64,000 nt of DNA from Batrachochytrium dendrobatidis JAM81 (lineage: Eukaryota > Chytridiomycota > Chytridiomycetes > Rhizophydiales). This document shows positions 34,293-45,202 of the stretch, piece by piece. The notes below the pieces were generated by a model, which saw only the letters and a program-made list of their open reading frames with translations, was not told the DNA's origin and made no database searches. How positions within the stretch are numbered: the stretch's first letter is position 1; each line of letters begins with the position of its first letter. The translations under genes and the position numbers were made by a program. The stretch lies in assembly GCF_000203795.2 (NCBI RefSeq), contig NW_006281111.1, forward strand, positions 656,888 through 720,887, written 5' to 3'.

Positions 34293-34946
34293 GATTAGAA
34301 AAATAAACCGAATGGATGGCTTGATGAAGAAGAAAAAAAATTGTATTAAAGAAGCAAATTCACGTGACGTATACTTGAAAATTGGATCGTCTACGTTCTT
34401 TCATATTGCATTGTTGAATCAGTCAGCCATTTGTAAAACGAATCGCTAAATAAGAGTGTCTGCAGAAAAACTGCCAGTCTCATGAAATGAGTGCCAATTT
34501 ACTAAACAGAATTGTTTTTTAAACTCATTAAATTTTTAGCAGCAAATTGCAATCAGCATTCAGCCATTGTTTATTCCAAAAATCATCACTGCATAGTAAA
34601 ACATTTCATTTTACACGAATACAGCCAAGACACGTTGTCAACCAGTCCATCATTTGATAGTATTTAAAATTGGATCAGAATTCATGGTCACAACACTGAA
34701 ATCAAGATAGTATGCATTGTCTTTATTTAAAGCTGACAATAGAAGCAACTCCAAACCTATTTGAATAAATGCAATCAAACAAATCAAAAAATATGGGAGA
34801 AAATCGAATCAATAGGGAGAATTGACAATATTGGATCTTGATTTGAGTGTTTTTGTGGGCGTTTGAAGTGTACGCTAATCAGTCATAGTGGTGCACGGAT
34901 TTCAAAATTGTTGATTAGCAAATCTACGAATCAACTCTATACTAAT
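34293..34946. other. Spacer between DIM2 and VID27 with a short MITE-like copy
   Basis: This 654-bp region contains one repeat copy at 34425-34626. The rest is AT-rich. Past the VID27 stop at 34947, a possible alternative 3' exon (acceptor AAATTAG near 34921) would replace the last five VID27 residues with another short tail. Confidence 0.5.
34425..34626 (-). mobile_element. MITE-like repeat, about 200-bp copy (minus orientation)
   Basis: It starts CAGCCATTTGTAAAACGAATC and ends TTCATTTTACACGAATACAGC. The left 70 nt (CGCTAAATAAGAGTGTCTGCAG...CCAGTCTCAT) match the copy at 26505, showing the same family and orientation with an internal deletion. Confidence 0.7.
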
Positions 34947-37481
34947 TTACACACACATAATTACCTTGGAAACCATTTCGACATTTTCGGGAAGTGCAAC
35001 AATAATTGAGCGATCACCGCCATACTTGAAGTTATCCGCAACAACATTTTCTGAATATCTTTTGATGGAGTATTCGGGTTGCTTTCCACTTCTACTGAGT
35101 TTAACCTGGCGAAAGTTCCATGTAATCACATACGGACCAGTGGAAGTAATGATGGTTTTTTCCAAAGAGTCGCCGGTATTGAAACGCGCAGGAGTAAAGG
35201 AAACATTCTCGCCCATCCATGCTACATGCTCAGGACGAAGTTGAAGTCGCTTTGGTACTGGTTTTTTATCACCCATGCCTTTTTGATAGCCATTTTTACC
35301 TCCAGCTTCGCCTTCAATCTCAGTATCCACTAACAGTAGATATGTACTGCATGTAGCGAGCAAATACTTGCCATTCTCTGTAGAGTCAATGCCAATAATG
35401 GGGTCACCAAGACCTGGAAGTAAAGTTTTGGCACGAATATTGAGCTTATTGTAAAGACGAATATCGCCCTTGTCAGATGCAACAGCTAGTTCACCGTTTC
35501 CTGTAGTAGATGCAACGCTAAACTGGTTAGAAGTCTTGTACACGTTGGACTGTGCTTCGACGCGCTTGTTGCCAGCCAAGCGAGGATCAATTCTGAAAAT
35601 AGCATTGCTGTTGATACCAATGACAGTTTTTTCTTGAGTCAACTGAGCGTATTTTTTGTCAGGGATAATTTCATTCACGTCCATGTCATCGTCCACTTTC
35701 CATTCTTCAATGACTTTACCACGCTCAAGATCCATACGAAATATCTTGCGTTTATCATCGGGATTCATAAGCAGCATAGACGATTCTTGTTCGTGAAGCA
35801 TGACTCGACGCGGGGAAAAGAGTGTACCATCCATTGTGCCAACATTGTTGATGGTAGTGGAAAACTCGAGTCCTTGGTCATCAGTGTGTTTAAAAACTCC
35901 AATGCGGTTGCCTCGAACGACAAAAGATCTGTCATGCTTATATCCCACAGCAAGTAGACTGTTTTTGCTTTGAGTTGAAGTATCAGCCGATTCAAATCTA
36001 GCACAAGAATTTGGGTTGTCTTCCTCCTCATCTTCACCCTCTTCTAGTAAATCTTCCTCCGCAGCCTCTGCCTCGCGCTCATCATCGCGTGCATCGGTCA
36101 TTTCCACATCTTCTTGAAACGCACGAGTGATGTATTTCTGATCTGATTCGGTGAGTTTTGAAAAATCACGCTTATGACTGGTTTCGTTCATGCATTGGGA
36201 AAAGATTTGCATAAAGTGGTTTAAATCCTGAGCATTATTAGGTTCAAACTTGAGAGACCACGAAATCAATGGAGTGCCAGTCGTCAGATCAAGCCAAACC
36301 CAGACAAATGACAGATGTTCGTTGTTAAAAATAGGGTTCATGCTTGCATTTATGGCTTGTACAATATAGGGCTGATTGTTTACAGTGACAACCAATTGAA
36401 ACTCGTACGCGCCAGTTTCTACAATCGAGGCAGTAACATTGGAAGATGCCAATTCGAATTGTAAATCAGAAACACTATAAAGATATAAATCAGTGCGAAC
36501 AACAGCCAAAGTTTTGCCAACTGGGATTTCTACGGCAGGAATTTGTGGTAAAGTTGACAAAAAGGGATTTTTGTCGTCTGCAGCTTTAACAGAGTTTTTA
36601 TCCGACTCAGCCTTGACAATCATGGCAGGAGAGGGAGTTGCAGGAGAAGAAGGGCCAGTAGACATGGGCTGTGGAGAGAATGTAGATTCAGTATTGCGGA
36701 GATGAGCACTTGCAAGAACACTTTTTTTGACAGGAGTCTGGATTGAATTTAATATGCAAAGACGATTAGAAAAATAAATACTAGTCTAATCTTGAAGGGA
36801 TACTAGACACTATAGAGTCCGAATCATGCATAGAATAGTTGAATTGATATGAATTACCTTTAAAGGAGCTTTCCAGACTCCAATGCTTGACTCTTCAGCA
36901 AGTTTCTTGACATCTGCAACGTAGTCCTGCAACTCTTGTTCAGTAGACTGCGACTTGGGTTTGTTCATGGCTCGTTCAAACATGCAAGTGTAAGCAATCT
37001 CTTCCAGTAGTTTACAGGAAACATCATTGACTTGAGTTGCGTCTGGTACAAACTCCCATCCACAAGTACCGGTTTCATCGTCCGGATCGGCCCAAATCAA
37101 ACCAGGCGGCAGTCCAGACGTAGAAGTTGAGTTCTGTGCAGCCTTTTTCGGTTTACCGGACACTGCAGCAGTCGTTCCTTTTGAAACCAGTCTAAACTGC
37201 AGTAGACTGTCCAATAAAAACGAATGTTCATCGTCTAAATCGTCTTGATCCGCAGCATCCAGTTCAGCTTCACCTTCTTCATAAATGCGAGTAACAACCA
37301 ATTGATAATTGAACTTGGTAGTAGTACGACGAACACTCAGCGATGCATCTCTAAATATCAGCAAGCGAGATGACTTTGTACTGCTGGGATCAAGATAAAA
37401 CAACTGACCAGACTTGAGTTCAATCAAACTACTTTCGTTTTCTCCAAACACAATATTCCCCAAAGACTTGAGTAAGAACAT
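34947..37481 (-). CDS. VID27: Vacuolar import/degradation protein Vid27 (804 aa)
   Basis: Exons 37481-36858 and 36737-34947. The N-terminus MFLLKSLGNIVFGENESSLI starts the Vid27 N-terminal domain. A middle PH-like domain follows (TLAVVRTDLYLYSVSDLQFELA). Next comes an acidic stretch rich in Glu/Asp near residues 420-445. The C-terminal WD40-like Vid27 propeller contains SLLAVGYKHDRSFVVRGN, IGVFKHTDDQGLEF, IDPRLAGNKRVE and RPEHVAWMGENVSFTPARFN. The size and order match fungal and plant Vid27. Its cellular role is poorly defined; it was linked in yeast to vacuolar import and degradation of gluconeogenic enzymes. A GT donor three codons before the open-frame stop makes the extreme C-terminus uncertain. 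The start is 99 bp from the IRE1 start, on opposite strands. Confidence 0.92.
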
Positions 37482-37580
37482 TTTATGTAAAGTAATAATC
37501 ACGACAAAGTTGTTTAAAACAATTGAATCGATTCTTTATAATGATTTTATTCTTTATAAAAGTTTAAACTCGCAAGTTGA
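37482..37580. promoter_or_regulatory. Very short bidirectional promoter between VID27 and IRE1
   Basis: Only 99 bp separate the divergent start codons. The spacer is AT-rich, with TTTATAATGATTTTATTCTTTATAAAAG on the IRE1 side. I see no recognisable unfolded-protein-response element. Confidence 0.5.
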
Positions 37581-40500
37581 ATGAAAACATTCCAAACAAT
37601 GGCTTCTGCCATTCAATCAACTGTTACTGTCATTGCATTCATTATTTTATTTAATACTGCAACTCTATTCAATTCATACAAAGGAGTCTCTGCAGACACT
37701 TTGGTTCCTCATTGGTTCAAGGACACTGACCAGCCATCCATCACCAACATCAAACAGGACTCGAATGACCTTGTGATCGTAACCACTCTCGATGGAGAGT
37801 TGCATGGCATTCAAAAGTCTACCGGAATCAAAGTCTGGACCACTTCCCTTGGTTGGGGTCCATTGGTTCATGTCAGCACTTCAACTACTACTGACTCGGT
37901 GTGCAGCTCAAAACATTGCAATGCCATGGATCATTCTCATGAAAACGCTGATGCTTCTGTGTCGGACACTATCAACCAACACAATGGCCATGAAGAATCT
38001 GCTATTAGACCTGTGCCTGCATACAGCAATGTAAAGGCTTGCAATGGTTTTATTATCAAATCATCGGGAATTAGTGACATGTTCTTGTTTACCAGCAGTG
38101 ATGGCATCGAGGTAATTCGTTTGATTCATTCAATTTGTAAATTCATCTCATACTGAAACGTTTGATTATTCAGAAATTCAGATTATCTCTTAAAGACGTT
38201 GTCGATCAACGTCCATCCTTTGTCTATCGCAACTATGCATTCACCAGTAGCAAATACTCGCAAATCATTGCATTGGATCCTTTTACTGGAAGTATTTATC
38301 AAACACTCGACTCACAATCAGGATCAAACAGTCTACCTAATCGTATACCGTCCAACGCTCTGTATTTGACTTGTACAAAGTATTCATTGAGCATATTTGA
38401 CCAACAATCATTCAAAATGCTAGGAAATGTTTCGTTTAGTGAATTTGGTACTGCAACAATGCCCGGATCTGACGTGAATGATGAATATGACGATGAGGGT
38501 TTTATAGATGGTGGTTCAGACTCGTCAACTACTAACCCAAAACCACTTCAAATTCAAGTTGATGCAGACGGTTTTCTTTTGATTGAAAACCAATCATCTG
38601 GTACGTTTATTCATTTTTATTCAGTCGTATTCATATAAAATGGACCATTATCTCGCGATACCTGCTTGAGAATACACAGTGGTTAAATATGTATTGCGTT
38701 TTCCTACTAAAAATTGGATGCATTGTTTCTTTAATAGAAACAATGTTCACCATACGATGCATACACAATCAACCTATATTTTTGAACGGAGATTCTTTTT
38801 TGACATACATTGTACAATTACCTGATCCATTCATTGTAATTCATGGTGTTTGACTGTTTTCAATACAACTCTACAAACTCATGTATCCTAGAATCTCACA
38901 GATATGCTCTAGTTCAAAAGAACAATTTTTGGAATACAATTGTTGTTTTCATGTCATTCATCAAAAGAATATTGTCCAGTCAATCCAACACCCGTTATTT
39001 CACGACTGTTTATCATGTATTTTGGCATCCTTATTGAATGTTGTTTTACATGAATACGGCTTTAATTACGATCGTCTTTTATTTAAAGTTGTAACTTACA
39101 TTTTATATGAACCATATATTGATCATCTAGATACATCAGATACTGTGGAGACTAAATTTAAAACTCAACCAGTGTCTGTGTTTCAGATTTCTACTGGTAA
39201 AAGTGGCGATACACATATCTCCAAAGTCAGTTTACCACTGCCACACTCTTACCACAATCGTATCAGTCCTGGCTTGAAAAAATCAGGCAACGAATCTCCA
39301 GATAAACATCATTTTGATAATGTTGATGACTTGAATGATATCATATCTGATAACCACCAAGACCAATATGATGGCTATGCTTTAGATCAGCCCTCTAGTG
39401 CCAAGAGTGACGATAAAGATCTGGATTGCACTCTTGAATCAAATTTTGCTCGTTGCTTCAATGTTCATGATGGCAAATTCTCTAATGCGAGTTCATCCAC
39501 CCACTTGTTTCAGTTTCTATTATTTTCTGGAATCACCACTGCAATAGGCTTAATTGCTGCTGCATACATCTTTCACAAGCAATATTTGAATTTGATTGCC
39601 GGTATTTGGTCATACACATCTACCCATCGTCAATCATTGAGTTCCAGTATACCTGACTCTTTGATCAATTCACTGAAAGATGTTTCCAATTCAACAGATT
39701 CAAATACACAAAGCTCTTCAACATACGTCGCACTTGATGGTAAGGCAACTATCAGTCAAACATCTATAGAGATTAAAATTTTAAACATGTTCATGCCACT
39801 TTTACAATAATGACTGATGAACTTTTTATTTTAATTCCAGATCTGGGTTTTACCATATCAAAGTCTAGCGAGTTGCATAAAGCCGGAGCGATTTTGGATA
39901 GTATCAGCGACAATAGAGACGATGATGCATTACTTGCTGGTGATGAAACCAGCTCAAATCCAGCCGAGTATGAGCACTACCCATTGTCAGAAACATCTAG
40001 CAAAAGCTCATCATGGTCAATATCACAAGCTAATCCAAGTGCATTAAAAGTTTTGTCGGTTTCAGATACCATCCTTGGCTATGGTAGTCATGGCACAATA
40101 GTATATAAAGGACAATTTGAAGGACGAGAGGTGGCCATCAAGCGCTTATTGGTGGACTTTTATGAGATTGCAGATCATGAAGTCAAGATATTGCAAGAGT
40201 CGGATCATCATCCCAACGTGGTACGGTATTATTATCGAGAAAAATGTGATGGATTTATGTATATAGCGCTCGAGTTGTGCTCGGCCACATTGCAAGATAT
40301 TATTGAGCGATGTAGCATACCACAGTATGATGAAATGAGACGTCAGCTTAAACCCAACCATCTACTACGTGAAATCATGGCTGGTGTTCAGCATTTGCAC
40401 TCGATGAAGATTGTGCATCGGGATTTAAAACCTCAGAATATTCTTATTAGCAAGTCTAACAGCAAGAAAAGTTTGAAGCCGCGTATTTTGATTTCTGATT

Positions 40501-41449
40501 TTGGATTAGGAAAGCGGCTGGCAGACGATCAATCATCATTTCACAACACAGCTGGGTTTGGAGGTGGAACAGTGGGTTGGAGAGCACCCGAGTGTTTGCT
40601 TGAACTTGCAAACTCAGTTGGTTCAAAAAATCAAGACTCTATTGCTGGTATTGCGTCTATGTCGACACAGGACTCTTTAATACGAATCACTCGTTCTATG
40701 GACATTTTCTCGGTCGGGTGTATATTTTTTTATATTCTAACTCAAGGCGGACATCCATTTGGAGATAAATTTGTTCGAGAATCCAATGTTCTTCGTGGAA
40801 ACTATCGATTGGATGCGTTGGATGCCTTGAAACATGAAAGTCTGTTGGCCAAAGACATGATCAAACGCATGATTGCCAAAGATCCTTCCAAACGGTAATT
40901 CGTTTAGTATTCAATTTCCATGTGATTATTGATCCTGTCTGCTTTTATACTGATTTTAACTTGATTTATTTGAAATGGCATTTATGTCTGCGCAGACCAG
41001 ATGCAGTATCATTAATGTTTCATCCATACTTTTGGACGTCGACACAGAAGCTGGCGTTTATGCAAGAGTTGTCAGATCGTATTGAAATAGAAAGCAGAGA
41101 CCCGCCATCAGCACTTATCAAGCATTTGGAAAGAGGAACAACAAAAATAACAGGAGGAGATTGGTGTCGTCGATTCACTCGAAATGTGATGGATGATTTG
41201 CGACTGCGTCGCAGGTATGATGGAAGTAGTGTGCAAGATTTGTTGCGAGCAGTCCGTAACACCAAACACCATTATCAGGAACTATCGATTGAATCTAGAA
41301 ACTCACTCGGAGTATTGCCAGAAGAGTTTGTAGTGAATCTTGAGAGCAAATTTCCAGGACTTTTACTGCACTGTTTTAATTTAGTCACAGATAGCAAGGC
41401 ATTACGTAATGATCCAACACTGATGAGTTATTTGACACCGATTGGATAA
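37581..41449 (+). CDS. IRE1: ER stress sensor Ire1: transmembrane kinase/endoribonuclease (1,024 aa)
   Basis: Five exons: 37581-38111, 38174-38600, 39131-39739, 39841-40894 and 40996-41449. A signal peptide (hydrophobic residues 10-35) leads to a luminal sensor domain with DGELHGIQKSTGIKVW and SSKYSQIIALDPFTG, the pyrrolo-quinoline-like beta repeats of Ire1. A transmembrane helix (FLLFSGITTAIGLIAAAYIF) follows. Cytosolic kinase motifs are LGYGSHGTIVYKGQF, VAIKRL, IVHRDLKPQNIL, ISDFGLGKRL and GWRAPE. The KEN RNase domain starts near FMQELSDRIEIESRDPPS and includes GDWCRRFTRNVMDDLRLRRRYDGSS and LLRAVRNTKHHY. Ire1 oligomerises when unfolded proteins accumulate and splices HAC1/XBP1-type mRNA. 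Intron 2 (530 nt) holds a MITE-like insertion. Confidence 0.96.
38622..39063 (+). mobile_element. MITE-like repeat inserted in IRE1 intron 2 (about 440 bp)
   Basis: Left terminus CAGTCGTATTCATATAAAATG and right terminus TTTTACATGAATACGGC bound the insertion. They lie 22 nt after the donor and 67 nt before the acceptor. Without it the intron would be about 90 nt, like its neighbours. Confidence 0.8.
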
Positions 41450-42172
41450 AAGCAACAAGGTTATTGTGATTTACAGCTATATTCAGTAAATAAAATATTC
41501 TTTTGTAATTTATCAATGATTGTCTCCGAAACAGACAATAGTTGAATATTCAGTGTACTTTTCTACTACACATTGACTTTAATAGACAATGTTCATGAAA
41601 AATCAAACTAGTTTTGAACTGGAATTACGCACTTTTGGTAGTCATACATTGTACCATCTTTATACTTTCCATTACAACCCAGATATTGAAGTTGACTATT
41701 CTGATGTTACAAAACTCTATAAACTTGGATACATTTGCGCTCTAGTTCAAAAACAGTCTTGGAAATGCAGCTGTTGTTTTTATGCAGATCATTCAATGTC
41801 TGTTTTTTGAAGTGATGGATCCTGATCTAATTCATGTACAACCACTGATTGTCTAGCTCAATATGTATACTCTTGACAGATATGAAAGCTGTCACCCAGT
41901 TTATACCTAGCACATTTGATGTTTAAAAAAGCATCCCATCTCAATTCTTTCAAAATGTCCAAACAATCACCAAAAAAAACTTATTTATTCGAGGTTGAAA
42001 AATAAGCTTTATCCTAAAAAATCAAGTTGGGTTGAATGAATCAACACGGATGTTGTTTCAAAATACAGTAGGTAAAATTCAGCTACCTTTGTCAAGGTAT
42101 ACAATAAATGATGAGGTGGTATTGGCTCTGGTAATGTGGTAATCAGTCAGGTAGTCGCTGATTAAAGAGCAA
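41450..42172. other. Spacer between IRE1 and repetitive secreted protein, with degraded repeat
   Basis: This region holds a decayed MITE-like copy (41474 to about 41800), starting CAGCTATATTCAGTAAATAAAAT and sharing internal blocks with 29381-29803 and 38622-39063. The rest has no gene or recognisable signal. Confidence 0.5.
41474..41800 (+). mobile_element. MITE-like repeat, decayed copy after IRE1
   Basis: The left end lies 25 bp after the IRE1 stop. Shared blocks include AGTCATACATTGTAC, CCCAGATATTGAA and GCTCTAGTTCAAAA. The right terminus is not recognisable. Confidence 0.55.
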
Positions 42173-43390
42173 TCAGAATCTACCTTGAATTTTTGGTCGA
42201 GCTCCTCCGCTGGGTGATTCACTGCTTGGTGAGAATGTAGTGGTACTGCTTGGTGAGAGTGTAGTAGTACTGCTTGGTGAGAATGTAGTAGTGCCGACTG
42301 GTGAGAGTGTAGTAGTACCGACTGGTGAGAGTGTAGTAGTACCGACTGGTGAGAATGTAGTAGTACCGACTGGTGAGAATGTAGTGGTAGTTTTAACAGA
42401 AGTAGTTCGACGAGATGGTCGACGTGCAGTTCGACCACCTCTTTGTCTGGGTAATCTTGAGCGTCTTGGACTAGGACGTCTAGTTTTAGTTGAGGTGCTA
42501 CTAGTCGTAGTTGTAGTCGAAATGCTACTGGCTGGTGTTGGGAATCCGGTCGTAGTTGTAGTCGAAATACTACTGGCTGGTGTTGGGAATCCGGTCGTAG
42601 TTGTAGTCGAAATACTACTGGCTGGTGTTGGGAATCCGGTCGTAGTTGTAGTCGAAATACTACTGTCTGGTGTTGGGAATCCGGTCGTAGTTGTAGTCGA
42701 AATACTACTGGCTGGTGTTGGGAATCCGGTCGTAGTTGTAGTCGAAATACTACTGGCTGGTGTTGGGAATCCGGTCGTAGTTGTAGTCGAAATACTACTG
42801 GCTGGTGTTGGGAATCCGGTCGTAGTTGTAGTCGAAATACTACTGTCTGGTGTTGGGAGTCCGGTTGTAGTTGTAGTCGAAATGCTACTGGCTGGTGTTG
42901 GGAATCCGGTCGTAGTTGTAGTCGAAATACTACTGTCTGGTGTTGGGAATCCGGTCGTAGACGAAGGCTCGCTAGCTTCGGTACCAGGGAAACTTGGATC
43001 TTCTGAACCTCCTGAACCTCCACCAGGGAAACTTGAACCTCCACCAGGGAAACGTGGATTTTCTGGACCTTCTGGACCTCCACCAGGGAAGCCTGTACCT
43101 CCACCAGGGAAACCTGTACCTCCACCAGGGAAACGTGGACCTCCACCAGGGAAACCTGAACCTCCACCAGGGAAACGTGGACCTCCACCGGGGAAACCTG
43201 AACCTCCACCACGACCTCCTGAACCATTAGCTCCCTGCTCTAACCTTTTAATAAATCCTTCGAGCCCGCCATCGAATCTACCTCCTTGTGGGGACCGTTT
43301 TTCGAGGGTAAAATCAGTATCGGCCTGAGCAATGACGGCCTGAGAGGCAGCAATTAAAATAGAAAGCAGCGAAAGTACAGAAAATTTCAT
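42173..43390 (-). CDS. Predicted secreted repetitive Gly/Pro/Ser/Thr-rich (mucin-like) protein (405 aa)
   Basis: Single-exon model from the ATG at 43390. A signal peptide (MKFSVLSLLSILIAASQAV...AQA) and a LEKR dibasic site begin it. Four low-complexity blocks follow. First, a GFPGGG/RFPGGG array at 43000-43215. Second, ten copies of a 15-residue unit (GFPTPASSISTTTTT) from 45-nt repeats at about 42500-42960. Third, a basic RRPSPRRSRLPRQRGGRTARRP segment in which positively charged residues cluster. Fourth, 8-residue SPVGTTTF/L and SPSSTTTF units. The Thr/Ser tracts are likely O-glycosylated, as in fungal cell-surface mucins. The function is unknown. A donor GTAGAT four codons from the stop leaves the C-terminus uncertain. 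No known catalytic domain is present. Confidence 0.75.
   Translation of the reverse strand: MKFSVLSLLSILIAASQAVIAQADTDFTLEKRSPQGGRFDGGLEGFIKRLEQGANGSGGRGGGSGFPGGGPRFPGGGSGFPGGGPRFPGGGTGFPGGGTGFPGGGPEGPENPRFPGGGSSFPGGGSGGSEDPSFPGTEASEPSSTTGFPTPDSSISTTTTTGFPTPASSISTTTTTGLPTPDSSISTTTTTGFPTPASSISTTTTTGFPTPASSISTTTTTGFPTPASSISTTTTTGFPTPDSSISTTTTTGFPTPASSISTTTTTGFPTPASSISTTTTTGFPTPASSISTTTTTSSTSTKTRRPSPRRSRLPRQRGGRTARRPSRRTTSVKTTTTFSPVGTTTFSPVGTTTLSPVGTTTLSPVGTTTFSPSSTTTLSPSSTTTFSPSSESPSGGARPKIQGRF
42500..42960. repeat. 45-bp tandem repeat array (about ten units)
   Basis: About ten near-identical 45-bp units encode the 15-residue Thr/Ser repeat. Most changes are at a single codon (GCC/GAC: Ala/Asp alternation, T(G/C)TCTGG vs T(G/C)GCTGG on the plus strand). 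High identity between units implies recent homogenisation. Confidence 0.9.
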
Positions 43391-43734
43391 AATTGACAAA
43401 CTGGAAAATGTAAAAATAAACAAGGCACAAAAAGTATGTTGACAGTTGACCAATTCAAAACAAGAGTTATTTGACAAGATATGTCTGGGATGAGCATTGA
43501 GAACAAAGAGTCGAGTCTAGATTTTATAGTTTTTGTGGTGGCGTGAGCAGATCAAGTATATATTTGAGTTGAACTATGATACAATTTGTAAATAATACAA
43601 AGCTGTGTAGAACAATACATCCCCGAATCTATAGTGGCAATATGGTGATGGAGAAGACAGCAAATTGATTGATTTGATCGTATTGTCTGCCGCACTGAGT
43701 CGGTATCCACATCGGAGCCCCTTACACTGGTAGC
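43391..43734. promoter_or_regulatory. Spacer upstream of the secreted repetitive protein
   Basis: This AT-rich stretch should hold the promoter of the minus-strand secreted gene. It may also hold a missing 5' exon of the plus-strand gene beginning near 43735. I could not identify that exon. Confidence 0.3.
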
Positions 43735-44412
43735 AATGTGCGGCTTACTCTAGTCTTGCATATATTCCCTCTGCCACTGCTTTTGGTATGCGGTGAAGAC
43801 AATTCGGAATCTTTTAGAGTTGGAAACAGATTTTTGGTGTCCAAGCTTCACTTGTTACATTTCAATGTGGCACAATTTATGAATTTTCACGGCTCTGCCC
43901 ATTTAATTTTAAAATTGACAGGTGGCTGCATTGCATTATTGTATATCTATAACCTATCAAAAACACTCATGTTTCACAGATAGATGCTTTGATAATCGAG
44001 CAAACTGAACAAAACATCAAACATCTTTCCGAAGAGTGCCATGCACGATCTAATGGCTCCATTCATTTCTTAATGCAATATTGTAATACAGTAGTAAAAC
44101 CATCCATACAGCAGTATATAGATCAAGTAACCAGTTTGGCCATACTGTTGAACCATGTAATCTCATTAAAAGGAAAGCATCTCAATCTATGTCACCAGTG
44201 TTATGGAAATAGCGTATACTAAACACTTCAAGGCAGAACTAAAAACAGTAAACCAAACATTAAAACAGACAAATGACAAAATACAAGAGCGATCTATGGC
44301 CATCGACAATTTTCATTTGATTTCTTTATTCCTTTTGTCAATAGCCATCACCAGTGTATATCATGTATCTGAAAAGCACTCGCAAATTTTACTTGATCAC
44401 ACTTGTGTGTAG
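43735..44412 (+). CDS. Unassigned spliced gene with coiled coil and C-terminal membrane segment (5' end missing)
   Basis: Three blocks join with matching phases and good splice sites: up to 43921 (ACA G|gtggct), 43984-44156 (GATAG|AT GCT TTG ... CAT|gtaatc) and 44233-44412 (CTTCAAG|GCA GAA). The joined protein includes RVGNRFLVSKLHLLHFN, ALIIEQTEQNIKHLSEECHA, a charged AELKTVNQTLKQTNDKIQER heptad-like stretch and a hydrophobic FHLISLFLLSIAITSVY helix close to the C-terminus. I do not recognise the family. No in-frame ATG lies between the upstream stop (43696) and the first block, so a 5' exon is missing or the gene is partly decayed. The phase agreement at both introns is the main argument that it is real. 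Confidence 0.38.
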
Positions 44413-45202
44413 TCGGGCTTGTTTGTTTTGGTAACTGCGACTTTCACCACCACCTGCGCACGTATCTGTTTGGAGGTCAACAAGAGAGTTTGAAAAATTG
44501 GCTTTACGCTTGTCAGTTTTTCGGAGAAATGATAGCTGGCATAACAGCAACAATAAAAGGACGTTCGCCAACTCCCCTTGTTGCGACCACAACCAGCGCA
44601 TATGTAGCAGGGAATTGTGACAAATGTTTTATTTCAATATCAGAGACGATTGTATGATGAGCAATATTAAACCTACGGCTTTTGGTTTCCGCTGTTGCAA
44701 CTGCTTCTTTCCTTTGCCGGCAATCTGAAACCGCTTCAACATTGCAATAGTCGTGTGAAAGCTATCGTCCATTCATCTAGAAAAGAATTGGATCAGGAGA
44801 TTTACAGCAGTTTTTGTACTCGTACAGCTGCTTTCCATCTAGTCTATAGATCCAAAACAATCGTGCAGTTTTACAAAAATTCGTTTTGAAATGCCGTAAC
44901 AGCCGCTTGTTTGATACTATCAGAATGTTCCCAAAACATGGTGAAAATAGTTTTATTACCAAATAATATTCTCCCATTCTCATGCTTAGACACCAGTTAT
45001 AATAAACAAAGCATGCAGGACATTTCAAAACGTGTTTATTCAGAAAAGGTCTACACAAAAATAATCATGGATGCAAGGTAACAGATGATGAGTGCAATAT
45101 TTTAAAAATCCTGGCAACAAGGCGAAAGAAACAATAATAGTCGAGATTGCCCAATGCTGCAGCCTATAGCGACGAGCAGCACTCTCGGTATAAGCCAAGT
45201 GT
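44413..45202. other. Spacer with no recognisable gene
   Basis: It contains a plus-strand ORF (44403-44657, 84 codons) without any family signature and several short opposite-strand ORFs. It could hold a further exon of the unassigned gene before it. I see no repeat copy here. Confidence 0.35.

Noticed and set aside
36737..36841. Possibility that the two VID27 parts are separate genes
   Set aside because: The donor AAG|gtaatt at 36857 and the acceptor AATCCAG at 36738 join them in phase, and together they match the full Vid27 domain order.
42500..42960. Regular 45-bp repeats considered as a CRISPR-like array
   Set aside because: Units are directly adjacent with no unique spacers, lie in frame inside a coding sequence, and the genome is eukaryotic.
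42240..43328. 362-codon plus-strand frame with Val-rich repeats
   Set aside because: It is the antisense of the repeat array, lacks a signal peptide or domain and owes its openness to the repeat periodicity.
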